From contig JAODUO010000051.1 of the NCBI GenBank assembly GCA_025642075.2, forward strand, positions 240,001 to 304,000: 64,000 nt of DNA. The letters run 5' to 3'. The DNA is from Ridgeia piscesae (Eukaryota; Annelida; Polychaeta; Sabellida; Siboglinidae). Of the stretch, positions 42,658 through 55,010 are shown piece after piece; within the stretch, counting starts at the first letter, position 1; each line of letters opens with the position of its first letter. A program made the translations under genes and the position numbers. The notes below the pieces were generated by a model. That model ran no database searches. It saw only the letters and a program-made list of their open reading frames with translations, and was not told where the DNA came from.

Positions 42658-42912
42658 GTTGGTCCGTCCGTCCGTCCGTCCGTCCGTCCGTCCGTCCGTC
42701 CGTCCGTCCGTCCGTCCGTCCGTCCGTCCGTCCGTCCGTCCGTCCGTCCGTCCGTCCGTCCGTCCGTCCGTCCGTCCGTCCGTCCGTCCGTCCGTCCGTC
42801 CGTCTTCGTCTTCGTCTGTCCGTCAATCGATCGTTCAGCATAAGTCTTAATCGTCCGTCTGTCCGTCGCCGTCCGTCCGTCCGTCGCCGTCCGTCCGTCC
42901 GTCCGTCCGTCC
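42658..42912. repeat. (CCGT)n tetranucleotide microsatellite, two blocks
   Basis: About 36 perfect CCGT units (42,660-42,804), a 50-bp spacer, then a second imperfect block with CCGTCG variants to 42,912. Poly-SVRP and poly-TDGR frames are artefacts. Confidence 0.95.
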
Positions 42913-42924
42913 TGCGTATTAATC

Positions 42925-42925
<1 letters not shown>

Positions 42926-42970
<45 letters not shown>
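42926..42970. repeat. (TA)n microsatellite
   Basis: About 20 TA units after a short AT-rich lead. Confidence 0.9.
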
Positions 42971-42971
<1 letters not shown>

Positions 42972-43570
42972 TTGTATTAATACTTCATGGAACTATTTAG
43001 CAGGTGGGTATAGTCCATGCATACGTTAAGGAAACTGCTGCGCAATACTTCATATCCAATGGCATAACGTTGTCTCACTCAGCTACAATAACTACATTTA
43101 ATGACTTATGCTAAACATTTCAATTCCATGTACGTAAAAATTGGTTATTATATCGCGACAGGATAACGTTGTCTACACTACAAACACATTAAAATTATGT
43201 GAAACATATCAATTTACATACGTTTGTCATTTGCATTGGAAAAATCATCTTACTATGGATTTAGTGAAATAAATAAATAACAGATCGTAATATACTTACA
43301 ACTATATCATACTTACCACTATATTGAAATGGGAACTGGACATAGAAGAACAGTATTTGCAGGTATTGCAACAACACGCAGCCGTCCATATTACTTGTTT
43401 CTCTTCTGAGAAGAACATTTAATTCTAAAAAAGGCATTGTCTTATCATTCCATGAACACCGGGTTTCGCTTATGTTTGATCTGCCTCATATTATATATGA
43501 AACCCTTACATAAACAATATAACGTGGTTCCCTCTCGTTCATACATTGTGTTTGTGTCAGCGGACGCAAT
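42971..43570. other. AT-rich stretch, nothing recognised
   Basis: No exon with a domain motif. A 'gtctacacta...acgttgtct' pair of short repeats is the only local structure seen. Confidence 0.4.
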
Positions 43571-44039
43571 GCAGTGTTTCCTACATTTAAATGTATTAAC
43601 ATTTTACCCGAAGCTCCGAGACGATGGGGATCTTGTATTGGTTCAGTTCGGTCTGTTGCTGTCCCTGCGGCACATAGAGCAGTTCACACTGCTTCTGGAA
43701 GGTTTGTCAATCGCTGGCCCACAATTACTGCATACAGTAACGTTGTAGCCATGCAAGGACATGGCGATTTGTTGACCAGACTATATGAATAGATATATTG
43801 TTATGCTATATAAAACTCGAACTTCTACCACTTAATCTATTCAAGCGGACCTATTTTCTCTCTAGTAGAGCTATTTCATCTCGACGGAGTGGATGCGAGT
43901 CTTTACCGATTTGTTTTTCAAAGGGCATGCGATGTCAAAATCTGTTTGAATACTTACTACCTTACTATCGCATTAGTTTCAAGGCTTGTACAATAGCCTA
44001 TCAAACCACCTCAGATACCTATGATCAAACAGCATTCCT

Positions 44040-44192
44040 TGGATGAAAATTAAAGCTGGAACCCGAACTATCTCTGGTGCCGCACCAACTCTGTGGCATT
44101 TGCTTCCCGCCAGTTTTAAATTAGGACGAAATGTAGTTTCACTCCGCCGGCGTCTAAAAACCTATCTCTTTAAAACTGCTTATCCTCCTTAG
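44040..44192 (+). pseudogene. L2-like LINE C-terminal fragment
   Basis: AGTRTISGAAPTLWHLLP and VSLRRRLKTYLFKTAYPP then a stop: the conserved end of L2/CR1-type ORF2 (F-x-x-x-A-P-x-LWN-x-LP ... FR-x-x-LKT-x-LF). Text upstream to about 43,570 is broken and may belong to it. Confidence 0.75.
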
Positions 44193-44563
44193 CGTACTAA
44201 CACCTTCATCCATCCGTCGACGCTCAATCTTCGTGGATATTGGCGCATAACAATTCATCAGCACTATTATTATTATAATATAATTTATGTCAACGTTTAT
44301 TTATATATGTTTGTTAATTATCTTTATAAGTGATTACATCTTAGAAAAAATTGAACTTATTGTAAGGAAAAAATTTTTCTTTCGAGTGAGCGAAACTAGA
44401 AGACGTCGGCAGATAACGACATGCTTATACTGATTGTACATATCTTTATTATTGTGTGCTGGAGCATGGCGGAATTAAATAAAAGCGTGAAATATTAAAA
44501 TTGATGATCATTGGTCACATGGCGTACTCACGCACATGCACACATACACACGCACACGCACGA

Positions 44564-44855
<292 letters not shown>

Positions 44856-44882
44856 TGTAAAGGCCCAATTGGGGACTCTAAT

Positions 44883-45107
44883 ATGTACAGTGGACATATC
44901 ATTGCAGAGGTGACCGAATTTACCTATATTGGGGCCAAGCTGACAAAATATGGGAATTCAGAATCTGAGGTTAAGGCAAGGATCGATAAGGTCAGGGGGG
45001 CATTTGCGGCATTAAAGAATATCTGGAAGACCAATAAGATCAGCAACAAAACCAAAATTCGTCTGTTCAAGAGTAATTTTGTTTGGAAAAACACCTATTT
45101 GAAATGA
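44883..45107 (+). pseudogene. RTE-like LINE reverse-transcriptase tail fragment
   Basis: VTEFTYIGAKLTKYGNSESE, ARIDKVRGAFAALKNIW and ISNKTKIRLFKSNFV match the thumb-region block that follows the active site in RTE-like elements (F-x-YLGS ... KTK-x-RL-x-x-x-V). It is preceded directly by the (CA)n tract and followed by an opposite LINE. Confidence 0.8.
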
Positions 45108-45152
45108 AACATTACATATATGAGCAAATGGCTTAACTATTTTAGAAATTAC

Positions 45153-45688
45153 CTACTTAAGCAGGCTCATGCTACTGTCACTGAAATCAGTTGATCTTGT
45201 ATTTTTACAATTTTGAACAGTTCTAATAATTTCTAGGTCATCAACAGGACTTAGAAACATAGTATGTTCAATGTTTTCTTCTAAGTAATCATAAATAGTT
45301 GTATCGTTTTTAGGTACGGGGATATGTTTTGCTAAGTTGGGCAACATTTGTAAAGAAGTTATTAAATCCATTAGCGATATTTTTTTTTAAGTATTCTGGA
45401 TACGTTGGCTTATTTTTGCGTTTGTTAATTACCTCATTTAGTATTTTCCAGGTCTCTTTAACATTTGCTTTTTTACTAACATCACTGTCAGTGCGCCTGA
45501 TAATTTGTGTGTGTGTATATAGCAACACCACCCCCTCTTCGGGTACCCCTTGTGATATGAAATGCATCATAATTTTGTATACAAAAATCACTAATTAAGC
45601 TTGGTTCTATCCATGTTTCTGTTATAGCAATTATATCAAATTTTACATTTAGTTCTAAAATGTAGTCTTTAATCTTTAATTTCCTCAT
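45153..45688 (-). pseudogene. LINE endonuclease remnant and linker
   Basis: FDIIAITETWIEP and RGGGVAIYTHTNY (endonuclease) run through a deletion into SKKANVKETWKILNE, and in another frame DDLEIIRTVQNCKNTRSTDF (just before reverse transcriptase). The catalytic GDFN and SDH blocks are deleted. Confidence 0.78.
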
Positions 45689-46550
45689 TTAATTGTAAGT
45701 CAGTATAATACTTACATTTTGATGTGTTATTGTAGAAATTTTGGTTTGGGTCTGTCATTTCCAAAATTGTGAGGACTACAGTCTGAATAATTGAAAGAAT
45801 TTAAATTAAATTGTGAACATTTGTCCATTAATTTATAATGGTCATAAGTATTTTCAACAGAAGAATGTTCATAAACAAATTCATCATCACTGATTTCCTG
45901 AAAGGGAAATACTTCACAACATGATACACAACGATTTATTTTTAATTTTAACAATGTATTAGTCTTAATTGTTGTTGTGTTAAGTTTGCACAACGTTTAT
46001 GAAAAACTGCCTCACACAGGTCACATTTTACGGCAATATTTATTTAGTATTTAATTACATATTTGACATGATTCTAAATTGATCTGGGTATTAGGCATCA
46101 TTTGGATCATAAAGGAAGTGCAATAATAATAGACGGTATACATGAATAATACATCTATTTGTTGAATTTGTGATATCACACATGTAAAATGGAGAGTCCA
46201 TATACTTTTGTTCACAAAGCACACGATCCACACAGATTGTGAGTAAATTGTCCATCAACATTTGTAGAATTTCTGATATAAGATAGCAGATAATAAAACA
46301 GAAAGAGTCCATATAATTACTAACATAATTTTTAAGGACTGTAATTCCCTTTATCCATGTTCAGCCATTTTTACATTTGAAGTTTGTCCAAGTCCTGTTT
46401 GGACTTGATCATAACTTTGGTGGCATTCTCATTTTTATTCACAAAGACATTACAGTTCATTGTCCATGTACCGAAGATCTTTCCTTCTTTCTTTAGTCGC
46501 CTTGCCTCGGCAAACAGTTCATTGTGAGATGGTCGTTCACGAAGATGTCA

Positions 46551-47199
46551 CTACCCTTCAATTTCTTTCTTTGACGCATGATTTCGGTTTTTTTTGTCAG
46601 CAGACAAAAACTGCACAATTACTGGCGTTGACCCATCTTTACGTTTCGGGAGGTCATGTATTGCAGTGATTTCAATCTCATCGACTGATACTCTCAACTT
46701 TTCCTCTGCAAAACTGACTAAGTTTTTCCTCATCATTGTGGATTCACAGATATCATCACCGTTATTGTGTTGATTAGAAGCCTTCATCGATCTGCGGGTG
46801 GCAGTGTGAACGTAACTGTGTAAGTTTATACCAGTCACAATCACGTTTCTTTTAGTATGTGAATGCTGTTCGAGTTCGTACACTCGGTGCTCGATCTTTT
46901 CGTCTTTTCGTTGATAATTTTGAGGAAGGCGTTGATTTGTTTTCGTTCGATGCATTTGTTTGTTTAACTTCTTCTATTGAATGACATAAACAGTTCAGCG
47001 ATGATTTGATTTCACTAATGTCCATTTTTAAATCGTCGGCATGGTTTCTCGGACTCGGTGGCATGATGCTGATGGGCGATAATGTGAGTCGGATTGACTT
47101 CTTCGTTTCAAACTTCACTTTACAACAATGAAATTCAAATGTACATCGGCTGCTAAATATCGTAGCTAGGAAACACTGCACACGACCCCAGACGAACAA
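46551..47199 (-). pseudogene. LINE ORF1 (coiled coil plus RRM-like, L1-type)
   Basis: The N-terminal part (46,852-47,199) has MPPSPRNHADDLKMDISEIK and a K/R-rich stretch. The second frame (46,551-46,955) has KIEHRVYELEQHSHTKRNVI, VTGIN, FAEEKLRVSVDEIEI, IHDLPKRKDGSTPVIVQF, the nucleic-acid-chaperone fold of L1-type ORF1. One frameshift near 46,900. Confidence 0.82.
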
Positions 47200-47750
47200 A
47201 CCTTAAACACGTAAAGTTGGTTTTGCACTGAAAACCAGTAGAACTGCATTTCGACCAAGTACTTGTGAGGGAGCATTCACTTCAGAAAATGTATGTTCAC
47301 AAACGTCATTTTATATCTTTGTCAATCAGATTGCTTGTGCAGATGCCAATTATACTTGTTTTGCGCATTCTATGTTACATCTGGCGGTAATTACAAGCGC
47401 TATGGCTTAAGTGTTTGACCGGCGAGCGTGTTCGACTGGCGGTTCATTGTCATTGACTATAGTCTACACGCATCCTAACTTATTATTCAGTTTAAGCAAA
47501 TGCTAACGTAGTCATATGATAAATCTTTAGTATCCTCTGTTCAGTATTGGATAGTAACTGTACATGTGTATTTAACAAGTAAATTATATACGGACGAAAC
47601 CAAATAGTAATACCGATGTCGATAACGCTCGTTTGTGTGGCATGCCATTTCCGATCGTGTTGAATATGTATGAATTAAAAACTATTCGAAAAGTAAAATA
47701 TAAACAAACTTAACGTTACCTTCAATGTACCATTACGTTCGGGTGCGGAG

Positions 47751-47877
47751 ATGAGGTTAATGTGTCTTAAACTAATCGATAAATGTCCTGAGAACGTACC
47801 CTTACATGTTGATTTGAACCGAGATATGGATGACAGTAATCTTTATGATATCGTTGACATTGTCAAGTTCAGTCAAG
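47751..47877 (+). other. Weak candidate exon
   Basis: An ATG opens a frame MRLMCLKLIDKCPENVPLHV, continuing with DDSNLYDIVDIVKF to a possible donor CAAG|GTAACC. The text is not low-complexity and looks codon-like, but I recognise no family. It is on the plus strand, opposite to the domain exons. Confidence 0.25.
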
Positions 47878-48833
47878 GTAACCTCACCAGAATTGTGCGC
47901 GTAAGAGTGTATGTGTGTGATGCGTGCACGTATGTATATGTGTGTCAAACGAAGAATGTTGTTTGCGACGAAACTTACCTTTTTATAATCATTAAGAAAA
48001 CACAACTCTCCAGCAACGCTTTCAGCCACGCATCGTAACGGCGACGCCAGCGGCACTCCCAGAACGGTTGTTTAAAATTATCATGCAATTAGCAATTAAA
48101 TGCGCATGACACTAATACTTCACATATAGCTAAATATTGATATAATATAACTTGTTCGTTAATGCGTGTTATGCTGTATTCCTCAATTCGCTTATGTATT
48201 GTTCTGTATATGATATTGTTGAGTATATGTAATTAAAATAAAACAAACTGATAATGAATGAAATTCTTACATCGGCAGCAGACAACTGCATGTGCCATCA
48301 TTCAACAGACAAGCACATACAAAAACGTCAGCGATGGCGAAAGAAGGAAATGTATGTCCCCGCGTCAGTTTCTTCCTCAGTTTACGGTCAAAGTTAAGAT
48401 ATTTAAATATATCAGACACCGTGATCAAAGGGCGTCTACAAACTAGTTATTTCGTCTAAATGAAAACGAAGAAAGCAGGCAGACAGAGAGTTTGTCAGTA
48501 AACGCAGCTCAGGTGACAGAAGAGAAGTTTGCCAATTCGGTGACGCTGATGTAAACAATTGTAACGGTTATTTTATCCGACGAAATTGTAAGCAACGTTT
48601 CGTGATGGTGTTTATTTCTTAATTTATTTTCATACTAGGATGATGATAATAACATGACAGCAGGATCAGGATAAATACATAGCATTTTGATTGACAAAAA
48701 CAATAACTGTTAGCCTAGGTATTCAAGTTCAAGTGGACAAGTAATTTATGAAGGGCCAAATTTCACTGGAAGTTGGTAAAGTTGTCTTATATTCATTGTA
48801 GTAACTGTACGGCAAAGCACAGAAGTATAAAAA

Positions 48834-48834
<1 letters not shown>

Positions 48835-48885
<51 letters not shown>
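48835..48885. repeat. (TA)n microsatellite
   Basis: About 25 TA units. Confidence 0.9.
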
Positions 48886-48888
<3 letters not shown>

Positions 48889-50009
48889 ATAAGTAATTTA
48901 AAATACAGGATAATTGTAAAGCGACATGATAGAAAACATATTATAATAAATAATTAAGTGAAAATATGCAAGCACACAATAATCACAGAATTATACACAC
49001 GTAGCAATTGTTTAAATTTGTGTTCCATTTTGATCAGATCTGCAAAGGTATGACAAAAGAATGCCTACTCCGATTGTTTCAAGGTATTAGAGATATGCAC
49101 TCATATATAATGTTACTAGTTTGGGTACAATAGGTTTTGGAGATTTTTCATAGGTGGTCACAAATCACCGGAATTGAAAGTAGTTAGAAAATAATAAATT
49201 GCGATAATTACAGTAGTATAACATTTATTAGTCAAGTATTGTTATTACTGAGTTTATGGGTCAGAGAGTGAGTAGAAATCATTGTGATGGCAAATTACAT
49301 TAGCCTTATATGTGTTAAGTGTAATTCATATACACCATTTATTATTATTTCTCCTAATATGATATGATATTTAATAGCATTAATAAGCAAACGGTTAGTA
49401 TTTATTCGTATTACACAATTACAATGATGTGACATCCGTTTTAGGGAGACTCACTCTGTGGTACAGCTGAACAATGCGCACAATTTCATTTCTGCTGCTT
49501 ATGTTCATGTTTCAGGGTGTTATAGTACTACATTTATAGCATGTAGTAATTCAAGTTATAATACATATAAACACATTATAAACCAAATTACTTTACTTGA
49601 CAAGTGCATTCATCAGTCCTTTTAGGGTGATGCTGTTCGTTTTCCAACCTGCTTTTATAATTGCAAGTGTGGCCAGTTTTTATATGCAATTCTTGAAATA
49701 ACTTCTGGTTTTGATCCTTCCTCCGACAGCGTTGCACCAAGATATTTGACGTTTTTAGCAGTTATTTTGTATTTATAGGTTAACTAATCTGGTATTGGTA
49801 ATTTGTGTTATGAAATAATATTGACACTGGCAGTAGTGTGTTACCAGAGACCTCCATCAATGTTGATTTATTTGATGTATTTCAGCTAGCATGTACATAG
49901 CAATGGATGATGAGAATGCTGAGAGGATAGGATAAGTGGTCAAGTATATCTACATTCAGGCTGTTTACATTCTATTAACGCATTTAAATACTTTTTAATT
50001 GTTCATAGA

Positions 50010-50205
50010 GGGGGATACCAGTGCAACTGACCGTCACCGCAAGAAGGCACCCAGCACTGGGTCGGGGACCAAAGAGTGGCTATGGGACCACCAGTGTACA
50101 TCAGTGCAAGACGCGTGGCCTCGCGAGAAGATGAGAACAAGAAGAGACGAGCACGACACAATCTGACACATTTTGTGTCAGCAAACAGTGCTTTGGCCAA
50201 AAATA
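50010..50205 (+). other. Weak candidate exon or repeat gene fragment
   Basis: A GC-richer island follows an acceptor-like TTGTTCATAG. One frame reads EGDTSATDRHRKKAPSTGSG and KEWLWDHQC to a stop near 50,162. Another reads YISARRVASREDENKKRRAR onward. A frameshift between them would join both. Unrecognised. Confidence 0.25.
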
Positions 50206-51589
50206 CGTATGTTTTGGATAGATGGTTTATAGAGGCAAATAATCACATTGGCATAATAATAAAACATTAAGATGTTAATCCAATTTCTTCTCAGTGAGGC
50301 CCCCAATTGCATAGCACCGTGCATCAATATTTGGTGAACGTGTTTTTGAGTAATTATCCCACAATTCTTATTGCTTGTATCACGCATGCTGCTTTTTCCT
50401 TATAACGATATCTTGATATCGACAATGAGCAGATATCTGAGATTGGTCAATTTGGTACTAATTGTATACAAACACTCTGAATGTGTTTGGTATAAAAATA
50501 ATGACAATGATGTGTTGTGATGTTTGTTGTGATTATGATGGGTAATTCGGTTGCATTGTGGACATTGCATGAGTTTACAACAATTAAATGTTGTGTGTAG
50601 GAAACAGTTGGAATTACAACAAGTTTCATTAATTATATTTCCACACCTAGACATTATTATATTATATTTATTCTTGATATTGTGTGTATGTGTAGAGTTT
50701 ACAACTTATAGTACTGCAGCTTGCTACAGCAATAAGTGTGCATTGCAAATTCTCAATGTTTTACAGTAGCAATATATTTGTGAAAATACAGCTTGTTTCA
50801 ATTGCAATGAAGTTAGATTAGTTCTGCTTGATTGCAATACTGTTCCCTTAAACCGTGAATGTGTTTTTGATCATTCCATAGCAACTGTGTTGACAATGGT
50901 ATTCAGATGCAGATGGTTTCGCTCTGCCATATGTTATATTCATGGCACTACAATATAATAAACATATATTTACTCTTTATAAGCCAATAGGAGGGAGTAT
51001 GATAGTTCATGTTTATTTGTGAGTTTACCTAAACTATATGTTCTCACTGTACTTTACGATCTAGCTTTGCATAAGCTAATGTCGAGTAGAATGATGTCAA
51101 AACTATATTGTTAATTTAACAGTTAACACATGAGGAATCATTAGTATTTCAACCTTACTCTTTGTGTTTAGTTATTAATATAATTCATCCTCCAGATCAT
51201 AGTATGTATTACTACGTGTTGAACTGTCATAATATTTGTAATTGTCTTCCTTTCATATTTTATTGTCTATTTATTAATTATTAGTATTATCACTTATATA
51301 AGCTCAATTTCTTTATATAGCGTTTTTCTTCAGTTAATGCAGTTAAATATACTGTACGTTCACATTGTATTTTACAAGCTAATCTTGTATATGTTATTTT
51401 AGTATATGTTAACGTATGTCTTGTATGGATATTATTGGATACGAGTGTAAAAATATAATGTATCATTATTATTGTATGTGACTAGCGATCCACGTAATAC
51501 GCATGCAGACTTGTGAGGATCAATGTTTCATTAATGTTTTGTTTATTGTATTACTACAATACTGCACTGATTAAACTGTTGTAATCTAT

Positions 51590-51870
51590 TTGCCTGGCTG
51601 AAAAACATTTGATATAGGTCAGTTCGCCCAGTGCACACTTTGATGTTCGAACGCGCGCACTGGTTTTCTGCACTCCTCGAAGACGCTCAAGTTCGAACTG
51701 TCAAATGCACGTGGCTCGTTTTTACTTTCATCAACCAATCACTACACAAATAGCATTGCGATCATTGTCTTAACAAAATTGTATCCGGCCGTCAGCATGG
51801 CGATTCCAGCGGGAAGTTGAAAGTTCATTAGCAAGGCGATCACGTGGTATCAAATCACCTCTTCGCCTCT
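51590..51870. repeat. Fourth, partial copy of the 29-kb repeat family
   Basis: 'gtcagcatggcgattc' and 'ttagcaaggcgatcacgtgg' match 29,379-29,440. GTTCGAAC occurs at 51,643 and 51,691 as possible B-box-like pieces. The LINE at 51,850 follows immediately. Confidence 0.6.
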
Positions 51871-53400
51871 TCCCCGAGGGGTTCCACGTGATGGCTTGAC
51901 GGATGATGGTTTCTGGAGGTTTCCTGAGTGTGTGTCCTATCCACCTCCATTTTCTCTTCTTTATTTAATTTTCTATGGGCAGTTGATTGGTCATTTTCCA
52001 GAGTGTACTGGTGGATACCTTGTCTGTCCACTTCAGGTGTAAGATTCTGCTCAGGCATTTGTTGATAAAAGTCTATATTCTTTTTAGTGTATTTTGTATA
52101 CTTCGCCATGTCTCCGATCCATAGAGTAAAACTGCCTTGACATTTGAATTGAATATTCTCAGTTCGGTTTTAATTTTGACTTGTTTTGCTCTCCAATCTT
52201 TTCTCAACATGATGAATGCAACTCTTGCTTTCTGTATCCTTGCTTTGACGTCTTATGTGCCTCAATTTTTGTTTATTGTACTGCCCAGGTATGTGAACGA
52301 GTCCGTCTCTTCCAATGGGTCTCCTTTCTATGTAATGGGGTTGTTGTTCTGTGTTGATGTTGAGTCCTAGCTGTGTTGACACTGTGTTTAGCAGCTCTGT
52401 TGTTTCCTGCATTTATTGATGGCTGTGTGAGAGGAGGAGAGCGATGTCATCCGCAAAGTCCAGGTCCTCCAACTAGCTCCAAGGTGTCCACTGGATCCCA
52501 TTTCTTCTAGGTTTTGTAGTCTTTTTCATGATCCAGTCTAAGGCGAGCAGGAATAAGAATGGTGACAGAAGATACCCTTGCCTCACTCCTGTCTTCACCA
52601 TGAAGGAGTCTATAAGTTGTCCTGCATGAATGACCCTGCATGCTATATCTTCGTAAGTATTTTCTGACCAGAGATATATAAGTTTATCCGGACTATCAAA
52701 TGCTTTCTCGTAGTCTATAAAGTTTATGTACAGGGATGAGTCCCATTCCATGGATTGTTTAACAATGATTCGCAGTGTTGGTATTTGGTCGGTGCATGAT
52801 CTGTCTTTACGGACGCCTGCTTGGTGGTCTCTGAGCTTGGCATCCACCCCTGTCTTCAGTCTGTCCAAGATGACTCTGTTGAGGACATTTACGGGTATTG
52901 ATAGGAGCAGTATCCCTCTGTAGTTCTTACATTCTTGCATATCTCATTTCTTTGGGAGCTTCACGAGGTACCCTTCTTTCCATTCAGTTGGTATTTCTTC
53001 TTGCTTCCATATCTTCCCGAATAGATCATGCTTTCCCTCTCTTCACGTGATGGATGGCTTTCTCAATATCTACCTTACTTGGTTTTTCGCAGTTTTTCTG
53101 GAGTACTTCTTCAGCTGGTGCGATGTATGGAGGGTTCTGGGGTGGTGGCCGGTTCAGCAGTTCTTCAATATGTTCCTTCCATCTCTTCAATTGGTCTTCA
53201 TCACTGGTAAGTACATTGCCATTCTTATCTTTGATGGGTCTGTGTATGTGCTTGTACTTTCCTGCTAATTGTCTTGTTATAGCATACCGTTTTTTCATGT
53301 TTCCTTGGGCTGACGCATCCTCTGCTTCTTTGGCTAGGTCTTCAATGAAGTTTTCCTTGCACTTTGTTGACACCGAGGAACACTTGATACTGATAAATTG
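51850..53400 (-). mobile_element. RTE-like LINE, 5'-truncated
   Basis: Minus strand: linker (53,026-53,400), reverse transcriptase (52,473-52,940) and C-terminal region (51,855-52,412) in successive frames, ending [17 protein letters not shown] near 51,855. No endonuclease is present, so it is a typical 5'-truncated insertion. Confidence 0.87.
52130..52940 (-). pseudogene. RTE-like reverse transcriptase, active site lost
   Basis: NYRGILLLSIPVNVLNRVIL, RDHQAGVRKDRSCTDQI, YINFIDYEKAFDSPDK, CRVIHAGQLIDSFMVKTG and VRQGYLLSPFLFLLALDWIM are clear. The DDIAL active-site strand survives just beyond in another frame (complement of 'agagcgatgtcatccgc' near 52,440). The KTG(V/I)RQG block and the C-terminal LRIFNSNVK text identify the same clade as the fragment at 44,883. 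Confidence 0.88.
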
Positions 53401-53650
53401 AAAACGAAAGGAAACAAATAGCACACACCGAGAAATAAAAAAAGACCTTTGCTACCAGCGAGCAACCATGTCTAAGTAGGTACGTACGTATGGACGCAAC
53501 CGCTATGATGCACAGGCCCAGTGTAGTAATCGACTGCAAATGCTGATATTAAAACATTGTTTAATGTTTAATTTCAAGCAAACAGTGAAACATTCAGAAC
53601 CTTCAAGATATGTTGCCACTGAAATGTCCATTTCCTGTTAACGACATTTT

Positions 53651-53888
53651 GTTTAGCAGCTTGTGACATAGTAGTGATCTGACTCTTGAGTGTCAATCAA
53701 TTTTGATTTATCATAGTTGTTGCTTTCAATCCGATAACATTCGCCATCGATGTAGTCAACTGCAGAACAATCGGTGATACCCATGGACAAGCACGTTTCT
53801 TGGCAATCCACAAGGTCCTCGACGTAGGCCATCAATGTACCGTCGGGGTGGCGTTTGTGTTTCACCTCTGTCACTTTACCAGTGCAAG
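53651..53888 (-). CDS. PAN/apple-like domain, terminal exon
   Basis: Acceptor TTTTTGTAG then x-CTGKVTEVKHKR, VEDLVDCQETCLSMG, DCSAVDYIDGECYRI and HYYVTSC followed by TAA. Six cysteines in PAN/apple spacing (first and last Cys ends, CQ-x-x-C core, C-x-AVDY, G-x-CY). The exon starts in phase 1 and carries the stop, so it ends a secreted or surface protein. ATTAAA about 75-80 bp beyond the stop could serve polyadenylation. The phase fits the EGF-like exon at 63,927 and the signal exon at 63,143. The kringle/EGF gene further left is therefore a separate transcript, unless this exon is alternative. Confidence 0.75.
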
Positions 53889-53924
53889 CTACAAAAACAA
53901 CAGTATTAGTTGCAGTAGTAGTAG

Positions 53925-53982
53925 TAGTATATAGAGAGAGAGGAGGAGAGATAGAGAGAGAGTGTTAGTAAGAAAGGAGAGT

Positions 53983-54067
<85 letters not shown>

Positions 54068-54130
54068 TGTAGCAGTAGGTAGTGATGATGGTGGTGGTGG
54101 TGGTGGTAGTAGTGATAGTAGTAATAGTAG
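53925..54130. repeat. (GTA)n trinucleotide microsatellite with GA and GGT runs
   Basis: AG-rich start, then about 28 GTA units (53,984-54,066) and impure GGT/GTA units to 54,130. It lies 35 bp inside the intron upstream of the PAN exon. Confidence 0.93.
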
Positions 54131-54257
54131 TGGTGTAATGATTCCTTTTTCCCACTCTAGATGAAAGAAACAAAACATATGTTGTGTCTGTTTTTTTATT
54201 TTGTTAAAACAAGAGATAAAGGGAGACAGTAACGCCATGAACAACCACAGCCCAAAC

Positions 54258-54372
54258 TTAAAGGGACCCAAAAGGGAAAAGTTACATGCTATGCACGTGA
54301 AAGAGTTAATAAAAACAAACTATTTTGAACGGTAATCACATTTTTAACGTCAGTGGTTTATTAATAAAAAAA
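54258..54372 (+). repeat. Inverted repeat, left arm
   Basis: From 'cttaaagggacccaaaaggg' to 'aacgtcagtggtttatta', this 115 bp is the reverse complement, with about 85-90% agreement by eye, of 60,703-60,818. The two arms could be the termini of a 6.56-kb element or two independent insertions of one short repeat in opposite orientation. Confidence 0.75.
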
Positions 54373-55010
54373 TTGAACACCTTTTCCATCAAAGTTCGTA
54401 AGTCGCGCCATTTTGACTGATGTGTGACGTCGGCAAATGCTTGGCTCATTGAGCGGCAGAGCGGGCAACTCTGTATTTAAAATTCCGTTAAAATAATCGC
54501 CAGGTGGCGCGTCGCGATGTTTACATCCGCTTCGTGTACCCGGCGTGTGAAGCGAACATGATTTTCGTTCAGAAATAGCTGAATTTCGGTTGCAACGATA
54601 AGGGCCAATATTTTCAAGATAAAACTGAACGCGCTGGTAAACAAGACCCGCCGGAAGCCGAAATGCAGAGGCGAGTAACAAGCCGAGGCGACATTGACAA
54701 GTGGTCGAAACTCGCTGAAACTTCGAAACACTGACAGGTATTTTGATGGCCTCGCATTCGATCCCGGGATTCGGCGAGTTTCTTCTTAGTCACAGCCATG
54801 CCATGTATTATTCTCCAAATCAGTGGTGTAGTGTCGGATATGTTATACACAACGTGAGGTTTCCCAATTTGAAACAAATATCATATGGGGTCATGGCTCT
54901 GCGATTTATGTCAGCGTGACACCCACACAGAGTGACAGGCTCGGTCCTTCGCCCTAGCTTAAAACTGTTTTCAGGAATCAATTTCCAAATTGTCCACAAT
55001 TGTGACAAAA
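54373..55010 (-). other. CpG-rich segment with unrecognised minus-strand open frames
   Basis: Local composition is clearly GC/CpG-richer than the surroundings. Minus frames include PAGLVYQRVQFYLENIGPYR and a piece with MAVTKKKLAESRDRMRG. No domain is recognised. It may be a promoter-proximal exon or part of the inverted-repeat element. Confidence 0.35.

Larger units (their letters stand above)
45130..47200 (-). mobile_element. LINE with L1-type ORF1, partial
   Basis: Minus strand: ORF1 at 46,551-47,199, a non-coding or broken stretch, then endonuclease and linker pieces at 45,153-45,688. The reverse transcriptase is absent. The linker text (ANVKETWKILNEVINKRK, ANGFNNFFTNVA) resembles the AT-rich LINE at 18.79-21.66 kb, so both may be one family. 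Confidence 0.75.
47201..51580. other. Mostly featureless AT-rich stretch
   Basis: Apart from two weak exon candidates (47,751 and 50,010) and a TA tract at 48,835, I see no domain, RNA gene or repeat border in this 4.4 kb. Several short palindromic AT phrases occur, as expected from composition. Confidence 0.5.

Noticed and set aside
42660..42912. Regular repeat array considered as CRISPR
   Set aside because: The unit is 4 bp with no spacers, and the window is eukaryotic.
42554..42926. Ser-Val-Arg-Pro and Thr-Asp-Gly-Arg repeat proteins
   Set aside because: Artefact of the (CCGT)n tract; no start context, no conserved flanks.
43574..43792. Plus-strand frame with GSVRSVAVPAAHRAVHTASG
   Set aside because: No splice borders or known motif; it is probably part of a decayed repeat left of the L2-like tail.
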